This document shows, one piece after another, positions 42,001-57,100 of a stretch of DNA of 64,000 bases (within the stretch, counting starts at the first letter, position 1; each line of letters opens with the position of its first letter). The position numbers and the translations under genes are program-made. The stretch is from Numida meleagris (lineage: Eukaryota > Chordata > Aves > Galliformes > Numididae), in assembly GCF_002078875.1 (NCBI RefSeq), contig NC_034411.1, positions 55,274,486-55,338,485 of the forward strand, in the 5' to 3' direction. A model generated the notes under the pieces. It did not search any database and was not told the DNA's origin. It saw nothing but the letters and a program-made list of their open reading frames with translations.

Positions 42001-45000
42001 CTTTCATAGACTTTGGAGTCATACAAGCCTATCACGCCCTTCAGTAAAGTTTGGATCAGGCTTTGGTTTCCTTTTCTGAACTCAGCACTGGCTCACTCAA
42101 AATCCTTGACCTCATTACTTGGGGAAATCTTTTCTGAAAAGTCCCCCACATTTTGGGTTCTTCTTTTTTTAGACAGCCTAATTTAGACACCTGCTGGTAA
42201 GTGTTTAAAGCCAGACAACCGTAAACAGAGGCATGCAAAGTCAGTGAATACTTTTGAGACCTTTCAGCCTTACCTCTGTATGGCTGATTAATTTCTGGTA
42301 TGATTTGGGAGGCCCAGATGAGGTACATCAGGGCTGAATTGTGAAATACATGTTAATATTCAGAATTGTTTAATTTTTTCCAGAAAAGCTAATCAAGGTT
42401 TTCAAACTGTAAGGGCTAAAGGTAAGCCCTCAAATGTACTTAACTATCTGCTGATAAGATGTGGCCTGCTTGGAGAATGTTCTGTTTGTGTTGACCAAAG
42501 ATGAACAAAACTTGTATTTGTTAGCTTCCATAACTTCAGGCACTTAAGACTAAACTGAACTGGTCACTTCCAGCTGGTATTAGCAACAAAGAGTCCTGAA
42601 CTGAAATTTAGGTCAAAATTACAAGGATTGATATGATGAAGAGAAAGCATATTTGGTGGTTACCTTTTTCAGTGCTAAGCTCCTCACTGTCACATGGAAT
42701 TAAAAGCAAAATCAAGAAACAAAACATTGAAAACAGAAATCCACAAGATAAAGAATCTGACTCATGAAAGGGATGCCCTTACTTTCCCTACTGGTAAAAA
42801 TGAATCACTTCTGTGTTTGAGCTAAGTGAAAAAAAAAAAAAAAGTTCAACTGTAAATACTGCTTTCTTTTTCCTCCCTTTTACCCTGTTCTTGCACCTAC
42901 AACCTGTGGTTGCTATGAAAAACATATTACACTAGCAGAAATGATAGCTACAGAGGCAGAGTCACCACGATACTCACCAGCTATCCTGGATGTTAATCTA
43001 GCTTCCCTTATTTTGTTCAGTCATCCGCGCTTTGGGTGGGATAATGTGAGACCAATTTTTGTTTTTTTCAGTTGATCTGTCTTTGAATTTAAGGCCAGTA
43101 TCTCATCGTTTGGGAAGGTTTTGTACACAATTAAGATGTAGATGTGTTTTGCCTGAGCAAGCTTTTGAGGCTTTGATGCAGAAACTTTATGCTTGCCATT
43201 TTAGTTTATTATGTTTGATCAATCTTTATGGTACCTTGGTGCATGTGAATAAGCCTAGCCTTTCTCTGTGCAGTCTGTAATAGTAAAATAAAGAGTTGCA
43301 GAACTATAGATAATTTGACTATGTTGTTAACAAAAAAAGCATGTGTATGATTCAGTGCATAATGGAGATCCTGCCCCTGATCTTGACTTCACTGTATGTT
43401 GTCTATGATATAAAGGCAGAATGGGCTATGTGCCAGTGTTCAGTAAAACAAACAAAAACCAACAAACACTATTGATTAAAAGATTTTTTTTTTCAGTAAA
43501 AGACCCCATATAATCTAGAAATATGTATTTTTCTTTTTTTAAGAAATTACAGTAAAACTAAAAAAATACTCCAAATAAAACAGCACCAAAAATTCATTGA
43601 CATAATACAGGCTGACCTATTAATACTTGAATAGTACTTAAGGCCAGACCATGACTTTTTATAAATTTGGCAAACTTATTTTTTCCAAGCAGGGCTATAG
43701 ACAGTTTTCCATCTCTGAGCATCCTGCTTCTAAACTACCAGAGTGTAAATGAGTGATAGAAGTGTGGCACCATCCCCAAAAGGCTATCGCCATTGCTGTA
43801 AAAACAAGTGTAATTATCAGGTTATTGTTGAACCTGTTGAAATGTTTTTGAATCACTCTGCCAGTGAAGTGACTAAAGCCTTCCGGAATATATCCAAAAG
43901 ACTTCATCCTTGATTTTCATACCAGCACATTGCATGTGCTAGTACAACCAACACTTGTATGAAGTGAAGTGGCCTTTCACTCAGATACATAGCATTTGCC
44001 CACTTTGCAATACAATATACCTCATGAACACTCTCCAGCACAGGCAATACCCTTCAATTGCCAGGATTTGCAAGAGGGTTGAGATGCAGAACGCATCTAC
44101 TATGTGCTATGGATGTGACTAGGATACTTTTGGGGGCCCATAATATAAGCACAGATGGGGCGCTGTCTGAAATCTCCCCAGCAGAGTAAGCTAAATTTTG
44201 CTTTTTGTCTCATCCAGTTTCTGATCTGCCACACTACCCAGATAGTTTCTTCTTTTGTGTTGTGGCATTCTGCTTCTGTGTAGCATTGGATGGGTTTCTT
44301 CTCTGAATTTCAGTTTGCTAAATTTTCACCATTCTTCCCTTTCAAAAAGATAAATGTGAAACTGCAATCCTTTTCATCCAAGTACTTGTGGCTGCCTGCA
44401 ATTTTTTTTTTCAAGTAGGATTTCTATTGTACTGTGCAAATGATTATGGAAATATTAAATACAACTAGATTTGGAAGAATCACGGCGGAATCTACTTGAG
44501 ATTTTTTTTTGTTTCTTGCGGAATCACCGACAACTAGATTTGAAAATGATTTTTTTTCAGCCAGCCTTACCTACCTGATGGTGACCATATCTAGATTCTG
44601 CTTCTGTACAAAAACACTACATAGACAATGACAAAACTACTATGGTTGAGATACAGCATGTCTTCTCTTTCACCTTTATGTGCTAAATCTGGAACCTATC
44701 AAAGAAATAATTTGCTTTGGTTTCATACTCCCTCGTTGCCTTTTTTTTTATCGCTTTATTACCTTCAAGGCACTTGACATGGATTCTTCAGTAATTTGTT
44801 TGGAGATTTTGATGGACTGATTAGTTTATAATGCTTGGCATCTTCACACATTCTTCTCTCCCTCTTTAAAAAGTATAAGCCCTTCCTCACTTCCTGGGGC
44901 TTCCTTTGTCCTCTCCAGGTTCTCAAAGATTCATATCTAGGAAAGTATCTTCGTAAGTTCCAAAATCATCTAGCCTGGCTACTTCCAAATTTTCTTCATG

Positions 45001-46000
45001 TTCTTCCAGAGTAATTTTCATCTAGTTCTGTCAGCTAGAACATAAATCACTTATCTAAATCTTCTTCAGAAAGTAGAAACCTGCTTTTTCTGTGCTCTGT
45101 CCAGTATTCTTCTGTCTTTTAAAATACGTTTCCCTTCAAAGAGCTTGATTGCAATTTATCTTGTGCGTGTGTGTGAAAGCACATTTGCTTTCATCTTACG
45201 TAAAGAATAATACATCGCTTTCCTCTCTTTCTAATACATTAATAGCTGTTTTTTTCTTGCATTTTATGCTTTATGATCATTTACATCTGTTTTTCATCTG
45301 AGGTTTTCTGATTTTTCCCCTGTAAACATGCTTGGAAATAATGTTTATTAAATAATATGCCTCTCAAGAGTACTTGCTACAACTGTGGAAATCCTAATCT
45401 GAAGTCCAAGAAATAAAAGCTTAAGTACTACTTACTTTGCAGAATAAAGTTTCAAAATCAATGAGAATTAAAAGGAAGAAGAAACAGCTTACAATCGCTC
45501 TTCAGAAAGAAGGTGACCTCTTCATCTGACTCAAATCTGAAAAACAGTAACTATATGTTTTGTGGCATTATGAACTAACTCAAAGATACTGCACGAAATA
45601 CTATTTTTTGCCTTTCTCATCTAATATAAGAAAATTCTAGAAAAAAAAATAGCAACTTACTAGGAAAATTGTGTTAAGTTATAGTATATAGATATATTTT
45701 TAAAAGTATTATTTACCTATAGAACATCATATTCAACATGGGAAAACCACAGCTATATTGTGAGATGGGTTTTGCCAATCATGTAGCTGACCTAAAAAGA
45801 TTGATAAATATTGTACATACTTTACAAATAGCTTCTGTGAATACTTGTCCCTTGAATGATCATGCACCTCTCTCTCATCTTTAGAAGCCTGTTTTTTTCT
45901 ACGGTGGCTGTGTTTTCTTTTAAGGGCTGCTTTGATATGCCTTTGAGCATGTTTCATTTGCTGTTTTGACTGGCTTGACTTCTCACTTTAACAATGCAGC
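36001..46000. other. Intergenic, AT-rich, no gene recognised
   Basis: Contains a purine-rich patch near 37680-37720, a distinctly GC-richer patch at about 40290-40560, a 27-T run at 41804-41830, and spaced direct repeats near 44461-44543 (acaactagattt twice, 69 bp apart). No coding or RNA gene recognised. Confidence 0.75.
41804..41830. repeat. Poly-T, 27 nt
   Basis: Uninterrupted T run; it could be the tail of an old retrotransposed insertion on the minus strand, but no flanking element was recognised. Confidence 0.95.
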
Positions 46001-49000
46001 TGAATTACAAGTCTTGCATTAATTTCAATTCATCCTTTTGATAACATTAATAAAAGAAGTCATTCTTATCAGTGGGGAGAATCAAGGAGTATTAAGAAGC
46101 TAAAGCAAGTGGGACAGAATAGGATGTGAATCAGGTTTGCCAGATGGGAAATGAACAGATGAGAAGAGTATTAAGAGTCACATGAACTAGAGGAGGAGGA
46201 TGAAATTGGGAGCAGAGTGTTACTGTGAAAGTTCAGGCTTTGTAGGCTATCAGACTTGCCTTCAAATATCCTAGACTTTTCTTAGGAGCACTGATAATAG
46301 GCATTAGAGTTCCAATACTGATTACAACAGAGGAGGGTAGCTAACCTTTCTAGTGTACTGCATGAAGTTGGGAGCAGGTCACACATGGCTGCTATGGTGA
46401 GATTCTGCAAAACAAGTCTGTGTAGGGATTTGAATTGACTGGATTAAAAAAAATAAGACAGAGGAGGTTCAGATTCAGGCTGCCCATGACTGAATTCCAT
46501 GCTCTTTCCCACCCATTCCAAAGAGCAATGGTGGGATATCTGAATGAGTGGCTGCTTCAGCTCACACCTGTCATCACAACCTCCTCCAGGATCCCTCTGG
46601 CTGTTCTCTGGGGATATGTACTGAGACTTCTTACTCTTGGCCACAGGCAGATTATTTATGTCACCTGAAGGAGCAGAAGAATTGGCTGCTATGGATGAGT
46701 ATCAGGAAAGGCAGGGAGCAGACAGGTCATGAACTACTGAACACAGTTGTGGCCATACTACTTTAAAATAAGAGACTGAGTTATTAACATTACTATCCAC
46801 AAGAGAATTTTCAAAACACTGAGTGGTACTTGGTGCCTTGTTTGCAATGAAGTCAGCGAGGGCTGGGCACCTGACTCTCAGCTGTACCTCCGTTCTGCAT
46901 CATCAATTAGCGTTGAGAGGAAATAAAATTAGGGAAGAGATGGTCTATGGAGTATTACAGGAATGACTGGAAATGAGGAAGGAAAGAAGAAGAACGTAAA
47001 AAATTTATTCACATCTTGGTCTTAAGGGAGTACTGCATCGAGGGATTGGCAATCAGCAATGGGAAGTATGTGAGGCAGGAAAATACATCTGCTTACATCT
47101 GTGGAGTGAAGTATTTTTTTTTTTTTAACAAAAGACTATTTTGTGTAATTGCAGGTTTCATGTGTTAAAATCAGTTGTTGCTTCGTTAGAGCATTTTCAG
47201 TGTGGCTGGTCAATTTGTAGATATATATAGATATCCTTTGGAATCCAAGAAGCTTTTCTCTGACTTTCAGTGCTCTGTTTAAAATAGAACTATGGCTGTT
47301 ACTATAATACAGCTTTATCATGTGCACTATTCAAGTCTGCCAAAACAAATAGGGATGTAAAGGAAAGAGAGAGACAGTGGCTGACAGAGTAATGTTCAAA
47401 CTGTCAAACTCCTTATAAACAAATTAGCTGATCCTAACCTAGTTGGGACTGGGAAACTGTCCAGGATTTTTATTTTTTTAATATAAGATGACTCTTCATT
47501 AGAACTGAAACAACTGCTTCACTGGCCCTCATTACATCTCACTCATCAGAGTGCTTGGTATGGCTAGCAGAGAGAAGTCTTCCTCCTTGTCTTATCCTTC
47601 CTGGATGTATATCAATGCAAAGGTTTGGGGAAGGGGCTAAGGAAAAACTTCTTTGCTGAAGATGACCTGGAGAAGAAACCTTCAATAGGCTGCTGTTGAT
47701 GTGAGAATGCTGAGGTGTTGCTAGAGGGATAAGCCAGAGCTGAGCCATTCCACCATACCACACCAGGAAGGACTTCGTCGTGATCTTTCTCAAATGAGGC
47801 CTTTCCTTTTCCAGCTACTTGAAATAATTATGTGCTTGTAATTTTTCCTCCTTGTACCTTCTGGAATTGAGCCTCTGACAACAAATGCAAAGATGAGAAA
47901 GGCTTCTGTTGTTGAGTTATGCAGGTGAGCTGTGCTAGTTCTCAGCTGTCATGGGAAACCTCTTGGTGTGTGTACGATGTGCTTAAATGTGGTGCTTGGG
48001 AGAAGCATTCAGAAGTCTGTTCTTCAAGTTCTGTTCCAGTTCCAGCAGGCTTGTCCACCAGCTCAGCCTTCTGCTTGAAGAATGAACAATTTGTTACTTC
48101 AAATGCCTTTGGATTATAGATTAAAAGTGAGGTTTGGCTAGGTATCAGTGGATGGTTGCTGGATGCTGGGGAGCTAAAAGGCCACAACCAGAGGGAAGAG
48201 AAGGAATCTCACATCTTCTGTTCAGAAACAAAGACAGAGGAAAAGAAAACCCTTGAAAAGGGAAAATTAAGAGTTACAGCAACCACATATTAGAGCTAAT
48301 TGCCCGGACACTTTTACAAAATTTGATTTCAGTGTGGGGGGAACTTAATTTGCTCTTGGCAACAGGGTAGAATGCTTAATTCAACTTAACAAAAATACGT
48401 TTTTTTTTGAAAGAGGAAACAAGACTGACAGAATTTTGGCATGTCAACAAAAGACAAGAATACAAAAAGAAAAGGATTAGTGAAAATGAAGATCAAGAAA
48501 AGATCAAAAATATATTGGCTAGAGTCCAGGAAACATTTGTTACATTTTATAAGCAAGGCTATTCTTCCCCAGTGTGTAGAACAGAGGAACTAGCTGATCT
48601 TTACCTAAAGCGGTATTGGCCACCCTGCGTGCTAATGAACAGATGTCCCCATAGGAATCAGAAAAGCGTTGATCAACATACTGTAACTGAAATGGAGTAA
48701 ACTGCCAGGTCCATGTGCACTAAAAACAAATGGAAAATTCAGTAGAGACTTGCACAATTATACTGATTTCTGAGTAAATATTACTGCCTAATACATTAAA
48801 TATGACACAATAAAATGGTTTTACATTTAGTAAAATCTTTTCTTGTCTTCTGTTTCTTACAGCACAAGGATTTGAACTGCACAAAAAAAATCATCAAGCA
48901 GCAGGCTTCTGTGAAGGAGAATATTCTTTTCCAGGTGATAACCAAGTGCCATGGGATAGCAAGAATGCCAAAATATTGATAAATCTAATGAGATCAGACA

Positions 49001-50613
49001 AATCCATAGAGAATGTCTCCATCAGGAGGTTTCAGTTTTCACCAAGATTTCTGATAGCTGACTGCTAATAAATACCAGCATCACTCAGTACTTAGCCTTG
49101 TTCCTTATGAGCTTTTTTGCTCATGGCTGATGCATGCATCCAACACTGAACTAGATCAGTCTTAGGACTGATCCAGTATCAGTAGTTGTACAGTCTTACA
49201 GTCCAGCCTTGTATTCTGCCCTCTTTTTCTAAAAAATAGTTCAGAAAAAACTCACTCCCATCTGAGATTTCTGGCTGAGACTTGGTAAGCTTTCCTTTAA
49301 GAAGTTAAAATAGCTCAAACCAAGCTGAGAGTGGTTTAGTTGGCCTCTGCAATATTGCACTGAAAGGGACGTGGAGTGTTCACATGGTGAACAAAGATGT
49401 CTCAACGCTGTGCTCACTGAATAACACAAGACCAGATTTTTATTTCATATGGTTGCACTCACTGATGTATGCCTTGGAGTAGAACAAAAATTTGGAGCAG
49501 AATTACTGGAAGAATTATCTGACTATTGATGTTTCCCATCCAAAGTTTTCGTATTACTTCTGTGTAATAAGATGCAGTAGAATGATCCGGCGGAAGAAAT
49601 TCTTCCTGCAGTCTTAACTATGCTAAGCAGATTTAACTTGAACCACTTTCCAAAACTATTCAAAGTTATTCCAAAGCTGTATAATGTCGATTTTCGAAGC
49701 TGTTGCCTGTCCAAATTATCTGGATACTGTAAGATTGCTGGGAGAGTTTCACAGTGCCTAAATTCATATCAAGCAACAAAATAGGTTCAGGACAGAACAC
49801 TGTGAAGACTGTCAGGAGTACTAGTACTAATAGAGCCGAGTCTTTCACTGCTAAACTCTATCCACATGGGCTTTGCTGAATGTGTCAATTTACTTTGATT
49901 TAGCTTAACTGCCTTTTTTCTGATATGGAAAAAACATTTTTTTTCAGTTTATGTTATGTCATTTGGGAAGGGATTTATGCTTGACTGGAAGAAACATTCT
50001 CATACCTGACAGAACGTCCATGGTTTTATTTTTATCTGTGCAATGATACTGGTGTAAGCAAGTGATTAAACATTCCTGCATAAATAAGGTATGAGTCACT
50101 AGCTCAAACAGAGGCCATGTTAGCAACCAAAAGATAGAATCAGATGGCATTCCAGTGGTCTACCAGCATGAGCTCTGTTCCTTTGTTCCTGTTCCTAGGA
50201 AATGACTGTCAACACCAGAATTAAAAGTAATTTACAATTGGAGTTGGAGCCGTCAAGTTCTTAATGCACTACACTAGAAATGGACTTCCAAGTTACAAAG
50301 AGCAAGAAATGTAAGCAATCTTAACCTACTACAGCCCACTAATATGACTAAAAGAAGAAAACTAAATTGCAGTTTTGTGATATGAAAAGCTGCCAAAGCT
50401 ATTTGTTTGAAAAAAAAAAAGTTTTTGGAAACAACTAGAGATTGTTATCAGAGTTTTAAAAAATGGCAGTGAATCATCAGAAGTCACTTGCAATGACTCA
50501 TAATGTGGTCAGAGTTTTCACATGCCAAGCAGGTACTTTTCTTAAACAATACCTTTTGGTCTGTCTGTCTTTCTCTCTCTCTCTCTTTCTTTCTCTCTCT
50601 TTCTTTCTCTCCT

Positions 50614-50644
<31 letters not shown>

Positions 50645-53600
50645 GTTGTTGGTGTTTGTTGTTTTTTTTTTTTCCCCAGTTATTCTCAATATTACTTAGT
50701 ATTTAATCTTCTACAGCAGTTCATACTACCAGGACATATGGTTCATGGTGCAACGCTAAGCTCTGTACCCATTCCAGTTCAACTCTTACACACTTAGAGT
50801 AGTCAAAGGCAAGAGCTGAACTCACCTTTGGATTACAGTGATTTGAAAGAGAAATGTGCAGGTACTCAAGACTGTTGATTGCCACAAGATTGCTTGTGTG
50901 GGCCTCTCTCCCCAGGCCCTTAGTGCAGCTTCTGTGCCCTATGCAACCGGGACCTAATCCACAGACCACTGAAGCCCACTCATGTTTGACTTTACTGAGC
51001 TTTGGATCTGGGTTAGCAGCAATGTTGCTCATTGACATTCTTGCCAGGATGATCTTAGCTGTCATCTGGAGCAGTGTTAAATGTCTCAGAGGGATGCAAT
51101 TGTGCTCTAGACTGCTTTCTTAACTCCTGCCTTGTTAAGCACCTGTGCAATGACAGTTCTTAGAGGTTCAACAGCAGCTAGGTGGGTAGGATTTCATTTT
51201 CCTGTAATGCATGATTTAGTGCGTACCATGCTACTTCCTTCAGGATATTAGCCTAAAACCACTTCACCCCATTTTCAAAAACACCTGTTAATTATTCGAT
51301 ATATTTTTTTGACTGTACTCAGTCTCTGGGGAAGATTTGTGCTGCAGGTTTTGAAGGTGATTTTCCATTTGGCTTGTTATATAATCTTCTTTTATATTGT
51401 GTATGACATGCTTATCTTTGGAATTTTTCATTCTTTTAACAATTAGTGCATAACTGTACCTAATAAATATGATCTATATGTTATTCCCGATACCTACAGT
51501 TACATCGGAAAGATGTGAAGATGTGCAATAATTTTCTCCACATTTATTTATTTAGAAATTAAAATAAAACCATACATGCTTGCAAAGATGCTGAGCATAA
51601 TTTTAAAGGTATTCATTGTGTGTTTATTTCAAGGTACTTCATTTTAGAGTGGGAGAAATATTCTTCACCATTAAAATAATTTTTTTAAATACAGAGACTG
51701 ATCCTTTATGCAGGTTCAATTTAAAATCAGTAAGATTAAAGCTGTAATGCAGTTTTGACAGTAGTAGCCCCCACACTTCTCCCTCCTGGCATTCTTGGAG
51801 TGAAATCCAAGGATTTGCTGTAGGTGGAATAAGAACATCTTGGGGAACAGTTCCTGGGGCTCCACTGCATCTGGGCTGTGCAGAGTGGCTGGGATCTCGA
51901 GCTGATGTGCAGCAATGACCAAGCCAACTCCCTACTGCTCTTGTTAATGCTAATCTCATCTGCAGACAGTTTTGCCCTTTTGTCCAGTTCAACAAGGCCA
52001 GCACCAAGTGGCACGTGGCTGGATTTGAGAAAGCAGTCATTTTGATTCTCCTCTTCTGGCATACTAGAATGAAGCTGTGGAGGCATGTATGGAGTGGTGT
52101 GGTCTATGAATGTGTTATCTCCTTTCTGTTGTTTGACAGACTTTTGATCCCCTGCTGACTCATACAAAAAAGAGTTGGCAGAGAAGACAAGGGGGCCATG
52201 TGCCCCTCTGGTGATAGCAATGAAAAAACAATGTCTTGGACTGAAAGTTTGTTTCAGCCTTTGTTTCAGAAGATATCTCTCATTATCAGTCTTTGCTTTG
52301 AAACATATATTCTTCCAATTAATTATATTCAGTTTTGGTTTTGTACTGGTTTTCAAATTATTGCTTTGGTAAATACATATTTCTATATACAATGTGCTAA
52401 AATGCTTTGGGATAGTTACTTTCTTAATTTGACCTGAATTTTTGTCAGTATTGTTTGGAGAAAATTGATAGTCTTAATCAAATTGAAATTATAATCAAAA
52501 TTTTTGGGTGCCTGTATTACTGCTGCACTTACACATGGTACTTGCGTATTCAAATAAACATTTTAGTGCTTAGAATTGATGCATAAACATGTAAAAATAC
52601 TCCTTAGCTATTTTGTGCATAGATATAATGTCATTTATAGATGCATAAGATACTTCTTAATGAATATGCTTATTGAAAATCCTACAGCATGCTGAATATT
52701 TCTGGTGATTGCAGGAAGTTTTCGTACGTGTAATTAATAGGTGGTTCTAAGCAGAGGAATAACTGGCTTTTTACAGATTTTGATCCTTTTATTCCTCAAC
52801 CCTTTCCACCACAATAGCCTCTGCTCTACAATAATTCCCTCAATACCTCAACTGGTAAGGAAATATTGCTGCTGTGCTTGGCTTGATTGCTGTGCTTGTC
52901 AGCCAGCCACTTATGTTTGGGCTCACTGGCCAACGAGGCAAACATTTTTTGTAACTGCTGAGTTCTCCTTTCTTGTGCTCTATTTACAGTACTGTGGGAT
53001 GGTAATGCACCTAGGAGATAAATTCTACGAAACATTTAGAATTGTAATTATCACTGAGATGCTATCCACACTTAGAAATCTGTAGAAACTGGCCAGAAAG
53101 AAACTGGGACAGAAAGATGTCTGGACAGCACAAACAAATTGCTGTTTTCTTAGGAAACCAAGCTAAAACAAACAAACGAATAGCAACAACCAAACAGAAA
53201 ATATATGCTATCTGACTTAGAGTACTTTCCCCCATATTTCAATAATTCTAAGACCAAGTTTGCTGCAGAGAGCTGTACAGCTGCTCTGGAGCTCAGATGC
53301 TGAAACTAAGTTTTCACTGAAAAAGCAACAAATTACAGTTTTGTGCAGACTTAGTATTGTAAGTGAAATTTCCAAAGAAAGAGCAGTATGTAAAGCTTTT
53401 TCTACTTTGTTCCAGAAGGTCTGGTCTAATAGAGTAGGGAAATGGTATAACCACGTGAAGATAGAGGCCATAAGCATAATCCAACATCTCACATAGTGTT
53501 TCCTCTAATCTAGCTAGAATAACCTATAATTCTCTTGGCTTTGGTTCTTTTTATCTTGAAAACAATTTTCAAAACTTTTAGTGCTTTTGTAGACCCCTGG

Positions 53601-53907
53601 CCTAACTTTAGTCTTTTCTTTTTTTTCTTGCTTCTAGTCTTCAAGGTCTCTTAGCACCTGTTAAATGTCTCATTTCCCACACTTTGTGTCATCATGTGAT
53701 AACACCAGCTGAAGGGCTTCTTCTGAAACAACAACCACAGAGGCAGCCTGTGGTTTAGAGAAAGGCACATCTTGCAGAGGGTGATATCCACCACTGTTGT
53801 GATGCCACCTGCATCTATGTTTGAAGCAGACTCAAAAGTAATGTGAATCATGTGTTACTGTGTAAGTTCCAGAGGTCCGGTGTAGGACCTTAAAAATGAA
53901 ATCAGAA
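46001..53907. other. Intergenic, AT-rich, no gene recognised
   Basis: Contains a long TC-rich microsatellite (50561-50644). Also holds two of the longer unassigned open frames of the desert: 48407-48700 (+, 97 codons, rich in charged residues) and 51736-52392 (-, 218 codons). Neither shows a known domain or splice context. Confidence 0.75.
50561..50644. repeat. TC-rich microsatellite (CT)n/(CTTT)n
   Basis: About 84 nt of CTGT, CT and CTTT units on the plus strand, purine-rich (GA/GAAA) on the other; overlapping Ser/Leu/Phe-rich and Lys/Glu/Arg-rich open frames are artefacts of it. Confidence 0.97.
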
Positions 53908-54187
53908 TCAAAGAATCATAGAATCATTAGAGTGCAACAGACCTTAAAGGTCATCTTGTCCAACTCTCCTGCAATGAACAGGGTCACCTACAGCTAGATC
54001 AGGTTGCTCAGAGCCCCTCCAGCCTGGCCTTGAATATCTCCAGGGATGGGGCTTCTACTTTTCTCTGGGTAACCTGTTTCAGTGCCTCACTACCCTTACT
54101 GTAAAAAAACTTTCTCCTTATATTCAATCTAAGTCTCTTCTCTCTTAGTTTGAAATCATTTCCCCTTGTCCTAACACAACAAGACCT
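53908..54187 (-). mobile_element. CR1 non-LTR retrotransposon 3' end
   Basis: Reverse-strand CR1 fragment. At 53908-53925 the tandem 3'-terminal repeats (AATCATAG, complement of the ATTCTATG type) are present, followed by the complement of GACCTTTAAGGTC, of GTTGGACAAGATG and of the ORF2 C-terminal region (AGGCCAGGCTGGA, AATGATTTCAAACTAAGAG). It keeps a proper 3' end, unlike the copy at 26.1-26.6 kb, but the coding portion is short and interrupted. Confidence 0.93.
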
Positions 54188-57100
54188 ATCTCAAAAAGGA
54201 GGCAGAACAGAGTGGCCAGGCATTTTTTGATGTAGGCCTTAATCTTTTTTTCTGACTTTGAGCTATCTATTCATGAGATTCGGATAAAACAATATAGTCT
54301 AAATGTCATGCATCTATCTATTCATGTAAGAACGCATTTGGATAGTTTATGTAGGAGGTCAAATTATGTGATAAAAGCAGTCTCTTCCTGATTTATTATC
54401 TGCAAAATGATCAGTATTCCTGGGTGAGACAGTAAGGAAAGTCTGTCAGAAAGAAATGATAAACTTGCAAAGAAAACATGTACGTGTAGGTTTCATTGAC
54501 ATGAAGATGATAGTTGCCTCAAGTTTAAAGATAGTTCCATTATTACTGAATGTGAGAGCTGAGTAGAAAATCAACAGTAACTTATCCGTGGGTCATAAAA
54601 CATAGCACAAGCATAAAATATTGTCTTCTAGCTCATGCTGATGTTACCAGGAAAATATCACTGTCTTCACTGGCTGTTGAATGAAGCAAAAAGAAGTACA
54701 ATAATTATAGTAAAACATATTGCACATATTATTCTTGATAAGTTACTTTCTGTCTTTTGTACATAAACCACTGATTTAATTAATTTTTATGTAAAAGTTT
54801 TCTTGCTTTTATGGAGATCAATGTTTCGTTTTTGGATTTTTTGAGGGGAGACCTTTTGGTTTTGCAGAATCAGGTGTGATGTGAGAGCAGAGATGGAAAT
54901 ACTGAAATAATCTCATTTCTGTTTCTTATTAAGAGGCCCACAGGGAACAGTAAAAACAAATTTTCTCAGCCCAGGCAAGCTTAACTAGATGATGTGAGGT
55001 GAGGGTTGAAATATTTTCTCTGACCATCTGCAGGCCAGGGATCTGAGGAGCATAGAGCCCTTATGTATGTAGATGCTGTACAAATTCTGCAAGAATTGTC
55101 ACACTCAAATTGCATAACCAACCATTCAGAGAACCATTGAGAACAAATTTCCACTAATGAATGGGGAATCTCTCTGTGAAAATATTGTTATGTGAATTCT
55201 CACATTAATGAATCAAACAGCTAAAAAACTGTTTCTTATATATAGCCATATTTTTTTGATTGATGGTGGATTAGTTGCAATTCCTTATTATTCCACAAGT
55301 CCTGATTGCTGCCTGCAGGTCACCTCACACCCACTAAAGCCAGCATCTGACCTTAGCTTCTTCCTCTGATCCCTCTTTGACTCTCCTGCTGGTGAGTCAC
55401 AGAACATTTTTGTTCTACCTCGAACCACCTTACCACTTGAAAAGCTCTGTGCTGGCTTCACTTCCTGGTTTTCTGAGCTAAGTTTAGTTCATGAGAGGCT
55501 GCTGAGCTGCTATACACAGGTAACATTGAGTTGGAGTTCACCACAGTTGTTAAGGGTGAAGACAAGGTCACCAGCAAACAGGAGGAAATCACCAGCTGAA
55601 GGAGCTAACAATATTGACAGAAGACCTGTTCAGCACATGGGAACGTACCTGGAGCTGTGCACATTCGCAGGAGAAGGAGCCTACAAGTGCGGCCTGCACA
55701 GTGCTCTCCTTGCTGCCCTGGCGCAGTATGAGACTTCTCCCTGCTGAAGACATCCAAATCTGACCAGCAGAAAGCCTAACAGGGAGCAATTACAAGCTAA
55801 TACTTGCACACACTGACAACAGAGGTCTATATTTAGAAATATATACTCCACTCATCTGCTGAGCGATAGGTGTACAAATGTCCGTACTTTTACATGAGAC
55901 ATTTATTCCTCTTCTCAAGTCAAGAACAAACAGTGAAAAATCACTGGCTATGTATGTACTGCAGAGAACTGGTAGAAATGATTGATTTTTAGGTAATGAT
56001 TTAATCAGTTGGCTTTTAAAAGGCAATTATTTAAAGATTTGGAATTTTTTTTTAATACAAATGTCCCTTTTTCCTTGGAGATTTCGTCAGGGGGAAAATG
56101 AATATAGAAGCATCCATTATTCCCCCCTTCCCTGGGGCTGCAATTATAATGTTAGGCCAGATAGCAACTATTACCTGCCTGCTTCCTGTTATTTTTGGAA
56201 GTATCTTCAACAGGGTGAAAGTGCTTATTCAGGGTGTGGGAATAGAAAGGTTTTATTTCACTTCTCTGAATATGAACTCTGTATTGAGCCAGCATTTTAC
56301 ATGACAAGCTAAGGATCAAAATCCATTGAAGTGAGTCTTATTTTAAGATCAAATAGATTTGGAAGGGACCCTGAAATAACAACACATATCCTGTGAGGAT
56401 CTGGAGAACACGTTACATTATCGTTCTCAGAAAATGCTGTACACCATGTGTCAGTGCCTGCAAACAGCATTTTTTTCACATAACCTCGCAGAGTACTGTT
56501 CACACTGTCAGGAGTGTTAAGTCTGTATCAGGCTTAGTCTATAAATAATCACATTTGCTTATACCTTGAACAGATTGTTTGAGCATTCTCATAGGAATAA
56601 ATCTTGTTACGCTGAAGAAACTCTTTCCTCCATTCACCAGTCAAAACAGAGTAACTTTCTCCTAACCTTGCTGAAGTTGAGCTCAAATTTAAACTATATT
56701 AAAAAGTCTGTCTATGTTCTACTTTTTGCTACTAATACAAAGATTAACTTAGAGAGAAATAGGACAGCATAAAGACTGGCAATCTGGGTAAAACTTGCAC
56801 AAACCTAGTTTTCCATATTTTGCCTTTTCTGAAGGAAATGTATGCAATCATTTTGACTTCCCTCAATTATTATTTTCTTTTCATGATATATATACATCTA
56901 TTTAGTGACTACAGTTTTGCCTTCCATTCTCATTTGTTTATTTCCCGGTTTATCCCCAAAAGATTCTAAGATTTCATTTTGTACTTTGGCATAGTTCGTA
57001 AATCCACTGTATTTAAGGCTTCTTTAACTACCATTGGGGAGCAATATGCTTTTCTACCACTTCACACATAGCTTTGGATACTTTTGGATTACCTGTCAAC

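Noticed and set aside
48407..48700. 97-codon plus-strand ORF rich in charged residues
   Set aside because: No domain recognised, no promoter or splice signals; too short and isolated to call a gene.
50463..50706. Ser/Leu/Phe-rich and Lys/Glu/Arg-rich ORFs
   Set aside because: They are translations of the TC-rich microsatellite at 50561-50644.
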